Source of the DNA: Bog-473 sp963730395
GTDB taxonomy: Bacteria > Actinomycetota > Acidimicrobiia > Acidimicrobiales > RAAP-2
DNA length: 64,000 nucleotides
Assembly (NCBI GenBank): GCA_963730395.1
Contig: CAVSSK010000006.1
Coordinates: 124,001-188,000, forward strand
Direction: 5' to 3'
The notes under the pieces were generated by a model that was not told the DNA's origin, searched no databases, and worked only from the letters and a program-made list of their open reading frames with translations. This document shows, in pieces, positions 9,792 to 18,293 of this stretch (positions are counted from its first letter, which is position 1; every line of letters starts with the position of its first letter). The position numbers and the translations under genes were made by a program.

Positions 9792-10520
9792 TCAGAGGAG
9801 CCTGGTGTCGAGCGCGACCTCCCGCGTGACGTCGCCCACTCTCGTCAACGAGTAGGCCACCTTTCCCTCCACCTCGGTGAAGGCGTCCTGCAACTCGGTG
9901 CCGAAGAACACCAGGCCGGTGGCGTTCTCGGTGGCGTAGCCGTCGGGCAGTGTGCCCTCGGCGATGAGACGGTGGATGAGCGGCCGCCGCTGCTCCTCGG
10001 CGTCGTGATGGGGGCTGTTGGAATAGGGGAGGAAGGCGAGACCGTCGGTGACCGGTTGCAGCGTGGGGCCGAAGGAGTCGGTGGTCCCGCCGACGTGCCA
10101 GCACAGCGAGCCGGCCGACACGCCTTGCAGCACGACGCCGGCCTCCCAGCACTCGCGCAGGATCGTGTCGAGACCGTGCAGGCGCCAGAGCGCCAGCAGG
10201 TTCGCCGTGCTGCCGCCACCCACGAAGATCACGTCCTGGGCCAGGAGGTGGGCGCGCACGTCGGGCACGTTGGGCATCGGGAAGAGGGTGAGGTGGGAGC
10301 TGATGAAGCCGAGCTTGGAGAACGCGTTGTGGGCCGCCGCCAGCCGTGGCGCGTCGTCGCCGGTGGCCGTGGCGAGCATGCACAGACGCGGGTGCGCGCC
10401 GGCGCCGGCCAGGTCGGCGGCCATCCGGTACGACGGCCCCGGGCGCAGGTTCGCCGGGTCGGGCCCCTCGGGCTGGAACCCGATGGAGGTGGCGATGATG
10501 GTCGGTTGGCGAGCCGCCAC
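9792..10520 (-). CDS. Peptidase E-like (S51 family) serine hydrolase
   Basis: This 242-residue protein has the class-I amidotransferase-like fold. The glycine-rich strand DVIFVGGGSTANLLALW (about residue 97) and the nucleophile elbow GVSAGS, with Ser135 as the likely catalytic residue, are diagnostic of S51 dipeptidase E and cyanophycinase relatives. Family members cleave Asp-X dipeptides or related beta-linked peptides in the cytosol. It starts at a GTG one base downstream of the stop of the dehydrogenase gene, so the two are probably co-translated. Confidence 0.8.
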   Translation of the reverse strand: MAARQPTIIATSIGFQPEGPDPANLRPGPSYRMAADLAGAGAHPRLCMLATATGDDAPRLAAAHNAFSKLGFISSHLTLFPMPNVPDVRAHLLAQDVIFVGGGSTANLLALWRLHGLDTILRECWEAGVVLQGVSAGSLCWHVGGTTDSFGPTLQPVTDGLAFLPYSNSPHHDAEEQRRPLIHRLIAEGTLPDGYATENATGLVFFGTELQDAFTEVEGKVAYSLTRVGDVTREVALDTRLL

Positions 10521-10521
10521 G

Positions 10522-11505
10522 TCAGTCCGTCAGGACCTCGGGGTTCACGATGTGCAGCGGCCGCGCCCCCGCCATGAGTCGGCACAGGTCCTCGGCGATG
10601 GTGCGGGTGTGGTTCGACTCCGTGTCGTAGGTGGCCCCGCCGATGTGAGGGGTGAGCACGACCTGAGGGAACGTGGTGAGCGGGTGGTCGGGCGCCAGGT
10701 GCTCGCCCTCGAAGTGGTCGAGGCCGGCTGCGGCGACCTTGCCCGACGCCAGCGCCTCCACGAGAGCGTCGGTGTCGTGGATCTTTGCGCGAGCCGTGTT
10801 GAGGTAGACGACGCCATCGCGCATCTTGGCGAAGGCCTCCGCGTCGATCATGCCTGTCGTCTCTGCGGTGACCGGGGCGTGGATGGAGACGACGTCAGCG
10901 CGCGTCAAGAGCTCGTCGAGCGAGCTGGTGGCGTCATCTGCGTAGGGGTCGTAGGCGAGGACATCCATGCCGAGCCCGCGCAGGCGCCACCGCAGGGCGC
11001 GTCCGACCGCTCCGAGGCCCACCAGGCCCACCGTCTTGCCGGCCAGCTCCCAGGCTCGGTAGCGCTGGTAGGGGATCTTCCCGTCACGGTAGATCTGGCC
11101 CTCCCGCACGTCGTGGTCGGCCGGGACCACGCCGCGGGTGGCGGCGAAGAGGAGGGCGACGGCCAACTCGGCCACCGCGTCCGCGTTCCGTCCAGGGGCC
11201 CGCAGCACCGGCACGCGGGCAGCGGTGGCGGCGGCCACGTCGACGTTGGTGGGGTCGCCCCGGCAGCTGCACACGGCGATGATCGGCTGCTCGTAGAGCT
11301 CGGCACCGCAGACGTCGCTTTCGACGATCACGATGGATGCCCCCTCCGCGGTCACGCGCTGAGCCAGCTGGGCGGCGTTGTAGATGCGCAGTGTTGGCTG
11401 ATCCAGCCACGAATCGAGCACCAGATCCGCCAACTGGTGCAACAGGTCGAGGCCGGGACCGCTGACGGCCGCCGTGACCAGGGCCTTGGGCCGGAAGCGT
11501 GTCAT
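10522..11505 (-). CDS. D-2-hydroxyacid dehydrogenase family protein
   Basis: This NAD-dependent oxidoreductase has a catalytic-domain Arg (LRAPGRNADAVAELAV), the Rossmann motif GLVGLGAVGRALRWRL near residue 147, the Glu region DHFEGEHLAPDHPL and the catalytic His in LTPHIGGATYDTE near the C-terminus. About 327 residues from the ATG at 11505 is the normal size. An upstream in-frame ATG at 11523 is possible, but the GGAGAGGATC in front of 11505 looks like its ribosome site. Relatives act on phosphoglycerate, glyoxylate or sugar acids. The substrate here is not determined. Confidence 0.85.
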   Translation of the reverse strand: MTRFRPKALVTAAVSGPGLDLLHQLADLVLDSWLDQPTLRIYNAAQLAQRVTAEGASIVIVESDVCGAELYEQPIIAVCSCRGDPTNVDVAAATAARVPVLRAPGRNADAVAELAVALLFAATRGVVPADHDVREGQIYRDGKIPYQRYRAWELAGKTVGLVGLGAVGRALRWRLRGLGMDVLAYDPYADDATSSLDELLTRADVVSIHAPVTAETTGMIDAEAFAKMRDGVVYLNTARAKIHDTDALVEALASGKVAAAGLDHFEGEHLAPDHPLTTFPQVVLTPHIGGATYDTESNHTRTIAEDLCRLMAGARPLHIVNPEVLTD

Positions 11506-11645
11506 GCGTGCGATCCTCTCCATGCGCGGCGGGCGTCGTCCAAATTGACGTGATAGGTCCCAAAGTACTTGAGACCCTGGAGAAACACTCCTGACACTGA
11601 TCCTTCGGGCCAGAAATGGGGCACATCGTGTCTGGGAACGTGCAT
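11502..11645 (-). CDS. Possible small ORF coupled to the dehydrogenase
   Basis: A 47-codon frame starting MHVPRHDVPHFWPEGS ends in a TGA that overlaps the dehydrogenase ATG as ATGA. I do not recognise it. The only support is the overlap and a protein-like composition. It could be chance, since the open frame continues upstream without a clear ribosome site. Confidence 0.22.
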   Translation of the reverse strand: MHVPRHDVPHFWPEGSVSGVFLQGLKYFGTYHVNLDDARRAWRGSHA

Positions 11646-12033
11646 CGGCGGCGACCCTACAAGACGGGGAGCATCGGAGAGCGGGGTCCCCGTGTCCACC
11701 GTCTGCGGGTGGTCGTGAAGGACCCGTCGACCCACCGACTGATCCGGCGTTCCAGAACGGCCACGTCCCCGAGTGCGGGAACAAGCGTCAGGGTGGCGGC
11801 AGAAGGGAGGATCTCGATGGCTCGTGACGAGTTCCTGCGCCTCACCGCCATTTGGCCGCAGCCCGTGGATGCTCCAAGCGCAAGTGATCTTGCCTGAGCA
11901 CCGAGCCCCGCTTCACCGGGGAACCGAATCGCCGGGGTGTCAACGATCTCAGCAGGCAGGCGAATCCATAGGACTGGTATGGCTCACAGGTTGGCGCTTC
12001 TCGGTCGCGGCAGATGCCGTGGCACCATTTCTT
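11646..12033. other. Intergenic stretch, no recognisable gene
   Basis: About 390 bases hold the promoter side of the dehydrogenase and the 3' side of the anchored protein at 12034. One segment near 11764 (gtccccgagtgcgggaac) resembles the left half of the palindromic repeats found further right, but it lacks a matching right half. I see no other structure. Confidence 0.4.
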
Positions 12034-13056
12034 CTATCCGTTATGAGCCAGAAATACCGACTGAAGAGAAGGACTCCCGCCTAACGCCTGATCTCCCCAT
12101 TGTGCACCCCATGAATACGCGTAATCAAATACTGGAGTTGGAACAGCCGATCCCCACATTGACAGAATCTCCGATTCTTGGCTTGCCGTTGGAAGATCCC
12201 ATTGACCAGCGTCGTACGCGCCGAACGCTTGGTAAACAGGAACGATGTCAGCAAGTGGTATTCCAGCCCTTTCCGCGGCCGCTACGGTTGCGGGAATCCA
12301 AGAGTACGCGCAGCCGCTCAATCCCTTTTGACACGGATATGACACAAGACCAAACAAGTCAACATCCGTGTTTGCAGGGTTGTACGTATTCTCATAATTC
12401 GGCGTCGCCGGGTTAGTAGCTGCACTTTCCACCACGATGAATGTCTTCGTGCCAGGATCGTTGCCATGAATCCAGTCAGATTCCGCCTTGAGATTCGCAG
12501 GTGGGCACGAACTCAAATGTGGCTCATCCACAAGGTAGAAGCCGAACACTTTGGCATCCCCAATGAAACTCGCAATGGTTGTCTGAAAGCTAGTCGTTGC
12601 TCCAGCACAAGAGCCGATGTATTCAAGTCCCTTCACACCCGCCGGTAACGCTGTCGTCGCGCTGTTGCTCGACACATCTGCGAGGTTAAACCCGTCAGCG
12701 CCTGGCAAATATGTAGAGCCCGAGAAGTTGTCGTTCGTCGTGTAGTGCTCAGACGTTTGCGGACCACTACCTGATGGCAGAGGCGGCGGTGGCGGCGAGG
12801 TTGTCACCGTCGTTGGGGCCGGAGTGGTCGTTGGGGGCGGAATCGTTGTGGTCGGAGGAAGTGACGTTGTGGTCGGGGCCCTTGTGCTGTCTGCCGCGGC
12901 TGAAGGGGGTATCGCGGACTTTCCATCGTGGAATTCCAAGCCGTATGCACCAAGAAAAGCAATGGCGGCAATCAGTGCTCCAGCGATCAACTTCAGGTAG
13001 GAGGGGATGCGATCCCAGACGTTGCTTCCTCGCTGATCGTCAACTTCAGAGTCCAC
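12034..13056 (-). CDS. Membrane-anchored secreted protein with Thr/Pro-rich stalk and TIM-barrel-like domain
   Basis: This 340-residue protein has a short cytoplasmic N-terminus, one membrane helix at about residues 20-40 (LIAGALIAAIAFLGAYGL), a flexible Thr/Pro stalk at about 58-95 with many TTT and PPP runs, and a globular extracellular domain. That domain contains VFGFYLVDEPHLSSC, WIHGNDPGTKTFIVVES and PVFDYAYSWGAQWG, a pattern seen in glycoside-hydrolase-like TIM barrels where the Glu of DEPH could be catalytic. No enzyme family is firmly recognised. The stop codon of the small gene upstream lies directly before its start, so the two look co-transcribed. The stalk style recurs in the pilin-like gene at 52114. 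Confidence 0.65.
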   Translation of the reverse strand: MDSEVDDQRGSNVWDRIPSYLKLIAGALIAAIAFLGAYGLEFHDGKSAIPPSAAADSTRAPTTTSLPPTTTIPPPTTTPAPTTVTTSPPPPPLPSGSGPQTSEHYTTNDNFSGSTYLPGADGFNLADVSSNSATTALPAGVKGLEYIGSCAGATTSFQTTIASFIGDAKVFGFYLVDEPHLSSCPPANLKAESDWIHGNDPGTKTFIVVESAATNPATPNYENTYNPANTDVDLFGLVSYPCQKGLSGCAYSWIPATVAAAERAGIPLADIVPVYQAFGAYDAGQWDLPTASQESEILSMWGSAVPTPVFDYAYSWGAQWGDQALGGSPSLQSVFLAHNG

Positions 13057-13374
13057 CTAGCCCCCCTGGCTCGGGTCGGATTCAGCGCGGCAGGTCCAAA
13101 TGATCCGGACGTCGTGGCGGCCTCCATCCATGACCCCGGCGACGACCGCAACAATCTTCTCCGCGAGCGCGGCGCCACCCTCGCTGCGGCTCACTCCGGA
13201 GCAGACGGTGACGAAGGGGATCTTGGCCCAGCCCTCGAACACATCGACATGCCAAACCAGGTGAAGGTCGTCGTTGGGGAGAGCGTCGTTCAGGGCGTCG
13301 AAGATCGTGTCCGCCAGGTCCGAGAGCAGCACAAAGCCAAGTTGGCCGATCTCGGTCGATGAGGACAGAGCCAA
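13057..13374 (-). CDS. Small hypothetical protein upstream of the anchored protein
   Basis: A 105-codon frame begins at a TTG (MALSSSTEIGQLGFV) and ends at the base before the next gene's start. The sequence (DLHLVWHVDVFEGWAKIPF, VIIWTCRAE-like ending) is protein-like but matches no family I know. A stop lies immediately upstream of the TTG, so the N-terminus may be shifted or lost. The tight spacing to the anchored protein suggests an operon. Confidence 0.4.
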   Translation of the reverse strand: MALSSSTEIGQLGFVLLSDLADTIFDALNDALPNDDLHLVWHVDVFEGWAKIPFVTVCSGVSRSEGGAALAEKIVAVVAGVMDGGRHDVRIIWTCRAESDPSQGG

Positions 13375-13523
13375 ACGTCACGGCCGCGGAGTTGTTGTCG
13401 GGACGTAGATCAATTGCCGCCCCGCGGTGACCCTATTGGCTGGGCGCCGGACTCGTTGGGCAATGGAAGCGAGCCCTGGTGGGGTCACCCGCCCGGATAC
13501 AGCGCCCCCGTACCCCCGCCGGC

Positions 13524-13823
13524 GTGAATGAGGCGCTGATCCAATGGCTGATGGCCCCTGAGGCCCCCGGCAGTGCCGCCTCGCTCGAGGACTTCCTGCA
13601 GCGCCCCGAACGGCAACATCGGGCTGCGTGAAGGGGCCGCGGGACGGACGTTCGTCCGAGGACCGAAGGCCACGTCGACGGCGGGCGGCATCTGTGTGAT
13701 GACTGAGCTGTCCGTCAGTACCGCCTCGACGCGGCGTTGGCCGACTGTGACTCGGTTGGGCTCCGGGGAGGCACCACGGACGCCGAGCGCCGGGAGATCC
13801 GCCGCCGTCGGCGGGTGGCGTAG
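13524..13823 (+). pseudogene. whiB-like regulator pseudogene with TGA at two Fe-S cysteine positions
   Basis: A single 99-codon frame from GTG 13524 to TAG 13821 follows the WhiB pattern from end to end. It reads SLEDFLQRPERQHRAA, then RGRGTDV, then a lone Cys in HLCDD, then AVRQYRLDAALADCDSVGL, then RGGTTDAERREIRRRRRVA. In functional WhiB proteins four Cys bind a 4Fe-4S cluster. Here the first and third positions are TGA (13629 and 13704), the second is Cys, and the fourth is Arg. The Trp of the G(V/I)WGGTT turn is also Arg. There is no frameshift in the whole length. Loss of several signature residues says this is a decayed gene. Confidence 0.75.
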
Positions 13824-13949
13824 AGACTCAGGTGCCCGCCCGATGCTCCTGAAGGTCCCACGCGTGAGGGGTCCGAGATCCCGCAAGTCACAACGTCAGC
13901 CACAGGTGGACGCGGCTCCACGTGCCCACTAGACACGATGACGTGATCA

Positions 13950-13963
13950 TGACACGTGTGTCA
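13950..13963. promoter_or_regulatory. Palindrome just upstream of the FGGY kinase
   Basis: TGACAC and GTGTCA form a perfect 6-bp inverted repeat with a 2-bp spacer, ending 5 bases before the GTG start. It could be an operator for a repressor of the kinase gene. Only the symmetry is seen; no regulator gene is adjacent. Confidence 0.35.
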
Positions 13964-13968
13964 GATTC

Positions 13969-15360
13969 GTGAAGGGGCCGCCGCAGGCCGTCACCGTCGG
14001 CGTCGACGTCGGGACCACGTCGGTCAAGGCGCTGGCGGTCGACGAGGAGGGGAAGGTCGTCGCCCGCAGCCGGGTGCCCCACCGGGTGATGGCACCCGAA
14101 CCCGACATCCTGCGCCACGATGCCAAGCGGGCGTGGCGGGCCGGTCCCCGCAAGGCCTTCGAGCAGGTGACCGAGCAGCTCACAGCCGAGGGCCACCGGC
14201 TCGCCGGCGTGGCCGTCGCCTCAATGGTCCCCTCGCTGACTGCGGTCAGCAGCCGCGGCGTCCCCCTGCTCCCCGGTCTCCTCTATGGCGACCGCGAGGG
14301 TCGTCCGAACCCGGGTGCCGACGTCAGCCTCGCGCAGGGCACGATGCCCGACGCCGAGGGGTTCCTGCGCTGGGCCGCCGCCGCTGCTCCGGACGCCCGG
14401 GGCTACTGGCCCTGCCAGGCGGTGGCGACCTATGCGCTTTCGGGGCTGCCCGCCATCGACAGCGGTGTCACGGCTGCCCTGGGCTCGCTGCATGCGCGAG
14501 GGAAGTGGAACGCCGAGATGCTCTCGTCCGTAGGCGTCTCGGAGTCGCAGATGCCGACGGTCGTCCCGATGGGCCAGGCCGCCGGTGTGCTGCCGGGGAG
14601 CGACACCGTGATCACCGGCGGCACCATCGACGCGCTGTGCGACCAGATCGTGGCGGGTGCGAACGAGCCCGGGGACGTGCTCGTGATCTTCGGGGCGACG
14701 CTGATCGTCTGGGCGGTGTGCGACGAGTGGGTGGTCGCTCCAGGATTGATCAGCTATCCGCACACGACACCCGAGCGCTTCCTCATCGGTGGGCCGAGCA
14801 ACGCCGGCGCGCTCTTCGTGGACTGGGCGCGCGGGCTCCTGCGCGACACGCCGCGGCCCGGCCCCGAGCGTGAGCAACTGGAGCCCCGACTGGGGGAACC
14901 CGGCCGGGTCCCCGTATGGCTGCCTTATGTCCGCGGGGAGCGGACGCCCTTCGAGGACCACAACCTGCGCTCGAACCTCTACGGGCTCGACATCGGGTCC
15001 GGGGCCGAAGCGCTGGAACGTGCGGCGTACGAGGCCAGCGGCTTCGTCGTGCGGCGGATGCTCGACCGCTCCGGCGTGAAGGCCGCCCGTATCATCGCCA
15101 GCGGCGGCGGGTCCCGCGTCACGGCCTGGATGGCCGCGGTGGCCGACGCCACCAGCCTCCCCGTCGATGCCGTCGCCGTTCCCGAAGGGGCTGCTCTCGG
15201 CGCGGCGTACTTCGCCCGCCTGGCCGCCGGGCTGGAGACGTCGCTCGACGACTCGGCGCGCTGGGCGGGGGTGGGCCGCCGGATCGAGCCCGACCCGGCC
15301 TGGGTTCGCCCCACCGAGGCGCGTTACGAGAAGTTCAGCGAGCTGGGCACGGGGGCCTAG
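13969..15360 (+). CDS. FGGY family carbohydrate kinase (xylulokinase-like)
   Basis: This 463-residue cytosolic sugar kinase has the ATPase-fold phosphate-1 motif GVDVGTTSVKALAVDEEG at the start, GGTIDALCDQI in the middle, a second-domain glycine-rich motif IIASGGGSRVTAWMAAVAD near residue 375, and EGAALGAAYFA near the end. These define the FGGY fold that phosphorylates pentuloses, glycerol or related polyols. The GTG at 13969 puts the first motif at the usual distance. Just downstream lies the tail of a lost alcohol dehydrogenase, a common partner of such kinases in polyol use. The substrate is not assigned. Confidence 0.8.
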   Translation: MKGPPQAVTVGVDVGTTSVKALAVDEEGKVVARSRVPHRVMAPEPDILRHDAKRAWRAGPRKAFEQVTEQLTAEGHRLAGVAVASMVPSLTAVSSRGVPLLPGLLYGDREGRPNPGADVSLAQGTMPDAEGFLRWAAAAAPDARGYWPCQAVATYALSGLPAIDSGVTAALGSLHARGKWNAEMLSSVGVSESQMPTVVPMGQAAGVLPGSDTVITGGTIDALCDQIVAGANEPGDVLVIFGATLIVWAVCDEWVVAPGLISYPHTTPERFLIGGPSNAGALFVDWARGLLRDTPRPGPEREQLEPRLGEPGRVPVWLPYVRGERTPFEDHNLRSNLYGLDIGSGAEALERAAYEASGFVVRRMLDRSGVKAARIIASGGGSRVTAWMAAVADATSLPVDAVAVPEGAALGAAYFARLAAGLETSLDDSARWAGVGRRIEPDPAWVRPTEARYEKFSELGTGA

Positions 15361-15369
15361 GCCCGGCTG

Positions 15370-15400
15370 CTACCGGTTGGGCGTGAAGGCGACCTCGAGG
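15370..15400 (-). pseudogene. Last codons of a lost zinc alcohol dehydrogenase
   Basis: On the minus strand this reads LEVAFTPNR followed by a stop. It is nearly identical in codons and flanking bases to the end of the intact dehydrogenase at 41152 (LKVAFTPNG, stop). Nothing upstream of it remains. It is either a relic of a second copy or a mark of rearrangement. Confidence 0.5.
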
Positions 15401-15766
15401 GAGGCACGAGCTCGACTAACAGTCGTATTGGGTCGTGACCAGGCATTTGATCACTCAACGGCTCGCACAAACTGACACTGTTTGAAGCTCATCTCGCGGA
15501 CTCCGCCAGGGTCGGGTGGCGGTGGGTGAAATGCCCAACGGACGTCCCAGATTTTGGCGACTCTCGGCTGATTCGCTCCGGTTTGGCCCAGCACGGCTGC
15601 GAGGGAGAATGAAGGATCCACGCGGAACTTTCTCCCACGGCGAGGACAATTCCCCCAGTAATAATTTTGGGATTCCTGCCCCATACCGAATCCACTTATG
15701 GGCTGGGGCCTCGGTCGTGACTGTGGGGTCCGGCAGAGCGACTAACTGATGCGGGATGCTCTACGT
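15401..15766. other. Intergenic stretch with no gene recognised
   Basis: About 365 bases with lower GC than the neighbours. Around 15513-15551 a segment reads, on the minus strand, GGGACGTCCGTTGGGCATTT, which resembles the right half of the palindromic repeat at 22921 in reverse orientation. No open frame here has a recognisable product. Confidence 0.35.
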
Positions 15767-16182
15767 ATGGACAAAGAAACACCGTCCGTGGACTGCTTTG
15801 TCTGTGCCAAACATGCGCTCGGCGATGCAGCACTTGGTGGCGTTCTGTTCGAGGATGACCTGATCTACGCCGGTCACGCTTTTCGCCTACCGGACGAACG
15901 GCGTATCGGGGTTACCTTGTCGCCGAACCCAAGCGGCATGCAGCCGGATTGGGCGATCTAACGGACGAGGAAGCCGCCGACCTCGGTCAACTGGTGAATC
16001 GCCTGGCCCAGGCTCTGAAAAACGTGGCGGGAGCTGAGCACGTCTACAGCTTTGTGCTCGGTGACGGCGTGGACCACCTTCATATCGTCTTGGCGCCCCG
16101 ATACCCAGGCACCCCGCGGGAGTACTGGGCGTTCGACTCCGAGAATGGTCGGACGCACCTCGGGTTGACGAGCATGAGATGA
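15767..16182 (+). CDS. HIT family hydrolase (one frameshift)
   Basis: The first part reads MDKETPSVDCFVCAKHALGD with a zinc-type CxxC. After a single-base shift between about 15880 and 15905 the second part reads GYLVAEPKRHAAGLGDLTDE through VYSFVLGDGVDHLHIVLAPR and ends RTHLGLTSMR. The DHLHIVL segment is the histidine-triad region, although the first triad position is Asp. HIT proteins hydrolyse nucleotide phosphoramidates or related conjugates. The length of about 138 residues is normal. The gene is broken only by the shift, so it may be functional if that is a sequencing error. Confidence 0.65.
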
Positions 16183-16212
16183 GGATTCTTGTCGCTTAAC
16201 TCCGTGCACATG

Positions 16213-17434
16213 TCATCGACGATGAGGGGTGCCACCGTCTTCGTCTCGCAGTTGGTAGAGCTCTCCCTTGCGCCAACAGGCAGCGATCCGCGTGATGAGG
16301 ACGGCCGCGACCGAGCAGAGCGCCGAGTTGTGGTGTTTGCCTTCGACCATGACGAGTCGGTAGTAGCGCTGGGCGAGCGTCGGGTCGATGTGGCGGGCGT
16401 GATCGGCAGCCAGGTAGAGGGCCTGGCGCAGGACGGCATCACCTGCCTTGGTGATGCCCTTGTGTCCGGCCACCAGTCCGGACTGGTCGATCTTGGGCAC
16501 AAAGCCGGTGAAGGAGCGCACGCCGGCGAGGTTGGCGAAGCGGTTGAAGTCGCCCGCGTTGGCCAAGATGGCGGCGGAGAGGACGGGTCCGAGCCCAGGG
16601 GCCGAGCGACGATGCCCTGGGATCGGCCTCGTCATAGAGGGCGGCGATCCGTTTGTCGGCCGCGGCGATCTCGTCGTCGAGCTGGCGCAGCACCCGGACT
16701 TCGGAAGCGATGTCGTGGGCCAACTCGGTGAAGTCGATGCCCCCGCCTGACCACAGCGCCAGGGTCTCGTTGGCCATGGCCAAGAGCTCGTCGGCCTTGT
16801 CCTCGCGCCAGAGACCCGCACTCGAGCGGATCAAGATTGCGGTCAGCCGGGCGCGCCCGAGACGCTTGAGCGCCCGTGGATCGGCGTATTTCTCCAATAT
16901 GACCAGGGCGGTCTTCGATGCCGTGGCCGATCCGAGGGAATCGGCCCACCCCGGACCGAGCAACTCGACCAGTGCATCGAGGCGCAGGCTGGCGGCGCTG
17001 CGGCGCTTGACCAAGCTGAAGCGGTGACGCACAGCCCGGCGCAGTGATTCCGCCGGGCCGAGGTTGTCGATGCCGCGGAGGCCCTCAGGGTGAAGCAACG
17101 GCAAACGGGCGAGCACCCGTGAATCGAACCGGTCGGTCTTGGTGTGCTTGTTGTAGTAGTCGCGCAGGTCGGCCGACTGCTCGGGTGGCACCAAGATGAC
17201 TGTCGCGCCACGGGCCTGGAGCCAGGCGGACAGGGGCACCCAGGCATTGCGGGTCGGCTCGAGGATCACGGTCACCGAAGCACCGACGGGGATCTTGGCC
17301 CACAGGCGCTCGAGGTCGGTGGTCGTCGTGCGGAACTTCCACGACGACCAGATGAACTCACCTCGCTCGTCGGCCAGGCTGGCCCGGTGGTCGGCCCGAC
17401 AGGCGACGTCGATGCCCAACCTCACTTCACTCAT
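16213..17434 (-). CDS. IS110-family transposase (one frameshift)
   Basis: The N-terminal RuvC-like DEDD domain starts MSEVRLGIDVACRADHRASL (first Asp in GIDV). It continues with VILEPTRNAW (Glu) and KTDRFDSRVLARL (Asp pair). The C-terminal Tnp_20 domain reads SAPGLGPVLSAAILANAGDF through GVRSFTGFVPKIDQSG, where IS110 recombinases carry a catalytic Ser. The two parts lie in different frames, and one shift near 16610 joins them. The full length of about 405 residues is normal. IS110 enzymes are guided by a bridge RNA from the element's non-coding end, here probably 17435-17650. It lies at the left edge of the palindrome-bounded array. Confidence 0.8.
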
Positions 17435-17650
17435 GGCGTGGTCCTTTCTCTGGACGGTTGATCAGTCGGCTCTCCGTCGTCGACCGCTGCACGTTCCGCA
17501 GGGATGTGACCATCCAGACATTCAGAAGCAGGGGTCCGACACCATGATCGGCCGCCGAGTTCCAGAACAGGGATGCACGTGCGTCGGGAGGCTCGTCTGG
17601 TCGACGATCACCGTTGTGGAGTCGAGCTATCGCTCGCTCCGGCCCCCGTA
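17435..17650 (-). ncRNA. Candidate bridge-RNA region of the IS110 element
   Basis: This long non-coding segment lies directly upstream of the transposase start. In IS110-group elements that interval encodes the bridge RNA pairing with target and donor DNA. No guide loops were derived by eye. The assignment rests on position alone. Confidence 0.3.
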
Positions 17651-17731
17651 AAGTCAAGCCAGAAGAACCGACCCGACGCACCCTACGAAGGGCTTCCGCC
17701 AAATCGGTGGATGCCCGGAACCAACGCTAAA

Positions 17732-17757
17732 TGTCCCATACCGTCGGAGCGGTGCTA
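17732..17757 (+). repeat. Palindromic array repeat, copy 1
   Basis: Reads TGTCCCATACCGTCGG then AGCGGTGCTA. This diverged first copy overlaps the stop codon of the SnoaL-like gene at 17755. Confidence 0.5.
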
Positions 17758-18108
17758 CGCCCAGATGTACTCCTCAGCGATGGCGCCATCGCGCCATTTG
17801 GCTACGGTCACCATACGGGCACCGTTGTCGAACTCCCCGACGACGCACGTCCACTCTCCGGTCCCGAACCTGATCGGGTGGGACGTGATCTGGGGCGGTG
17901 TACCGCCCCCGCTATGTTCGACGTATGACTTCATGGCCTCGATGTGCTCCTCGATGCCGTGGGTCTGGGGCTGTCCTTGCCAGTCCACAAGTACGTCGTC
18001 GGTGTGATAGTGAGCGAAGACGCCGGTCCAGTCGGCGTTGTTCCATCCCACGAAGTCGAGTTCATCCATGCCTTGAAGGTTGCGATCAACTGCGTCGTCG
18101 TTCGGCAT
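17755..18108 (-). CDS. SnoaL/NTF2-like protein
   Basis: This 117-residue small alpha+beta-barrel protein has DFVGWNNADWTGVFAHYHTD followed by VLVDWQGQPQTHGIEEHIEA, and the WTCVVGEFDNGARMVTVAKW strand pair that ends most SnoaL-like proteins. The family ranges from polyketide cyclases to limonene-epoxide hydrolase relatives and unknown enzymes. It is the only gene between repeat copies 1 and 2 and reads against the repeat orientation. The frame is intact. Confidence 0.75.
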   Translation of the reverse strand: MPNDDAVDRNLQGMDELDFVGWNNADWTGVFAHYHTDDVLVDWQGQPQTHGIEEHIEAMKSYVEHSGGGTPPQITSHPIRFGTGEWTCVVGEFDNGARMVTVAKWRDGAIAEEYIWA

Positions 18109-18184
18109 ATCCAGAGCGCCTCCGGTGTAGTCGAGTCATCAGCACTCACACTCAAGGTATACCCAAGGGCCGTGACGCCGCCCC

Positions 18185-18210
18185 TGCCCCATAACGCCGG
18201 GATGTGGGCA
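18185..18210 (+). repeat. Palindromic array repeat, copy 2
   Basis: Reads TGCCCCATAACGCCGGG then ATGTGGGCA. The ends TGCCC and GGGCA are perfectly inverted. Confidence 0.8.
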
Positions 18211-18293
18211 CTGATCGCCACCGCTTCTGGGTCCGTCAAGCCATAGTTTGCGTCGACGTACGGATGGATTGACCGAATAGCCCCTACATCTTG

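Larger units (their letters stand above)
16185..17650 (-). mobile_element. IS110-family insertion sequence (boundaries approximate)
   Basis: An IS110-type transposase is preceded by about 210-260 bases of non-coding DNA on its 5' side (17435-17650 or further). IS110 elements have no clear terminal inverted repeats, so the ends are estimated from the end of the HIT gene and the start of the palindrome region. At 17643-17651 the bases gcccccgta equal half of the palindromic repeat family, hinting that the element may have entered one, but the other half is not seen. Confidence 0.6.

Noticed and set aside
13629..13706. Selenocysteine (TGA) in a WhiB protein
   Set aside because: The fourth Cys and both conserved Trp are also lost, no SECIS-like element was seen, and simple decay explains the changes. 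Kept only as a check item.
13485..13932. Two overlapping frames (133 and 119 codons) as new genes
   Set aside because: They are shadows of the whiB pseudogene, whose frame explains the conservation.
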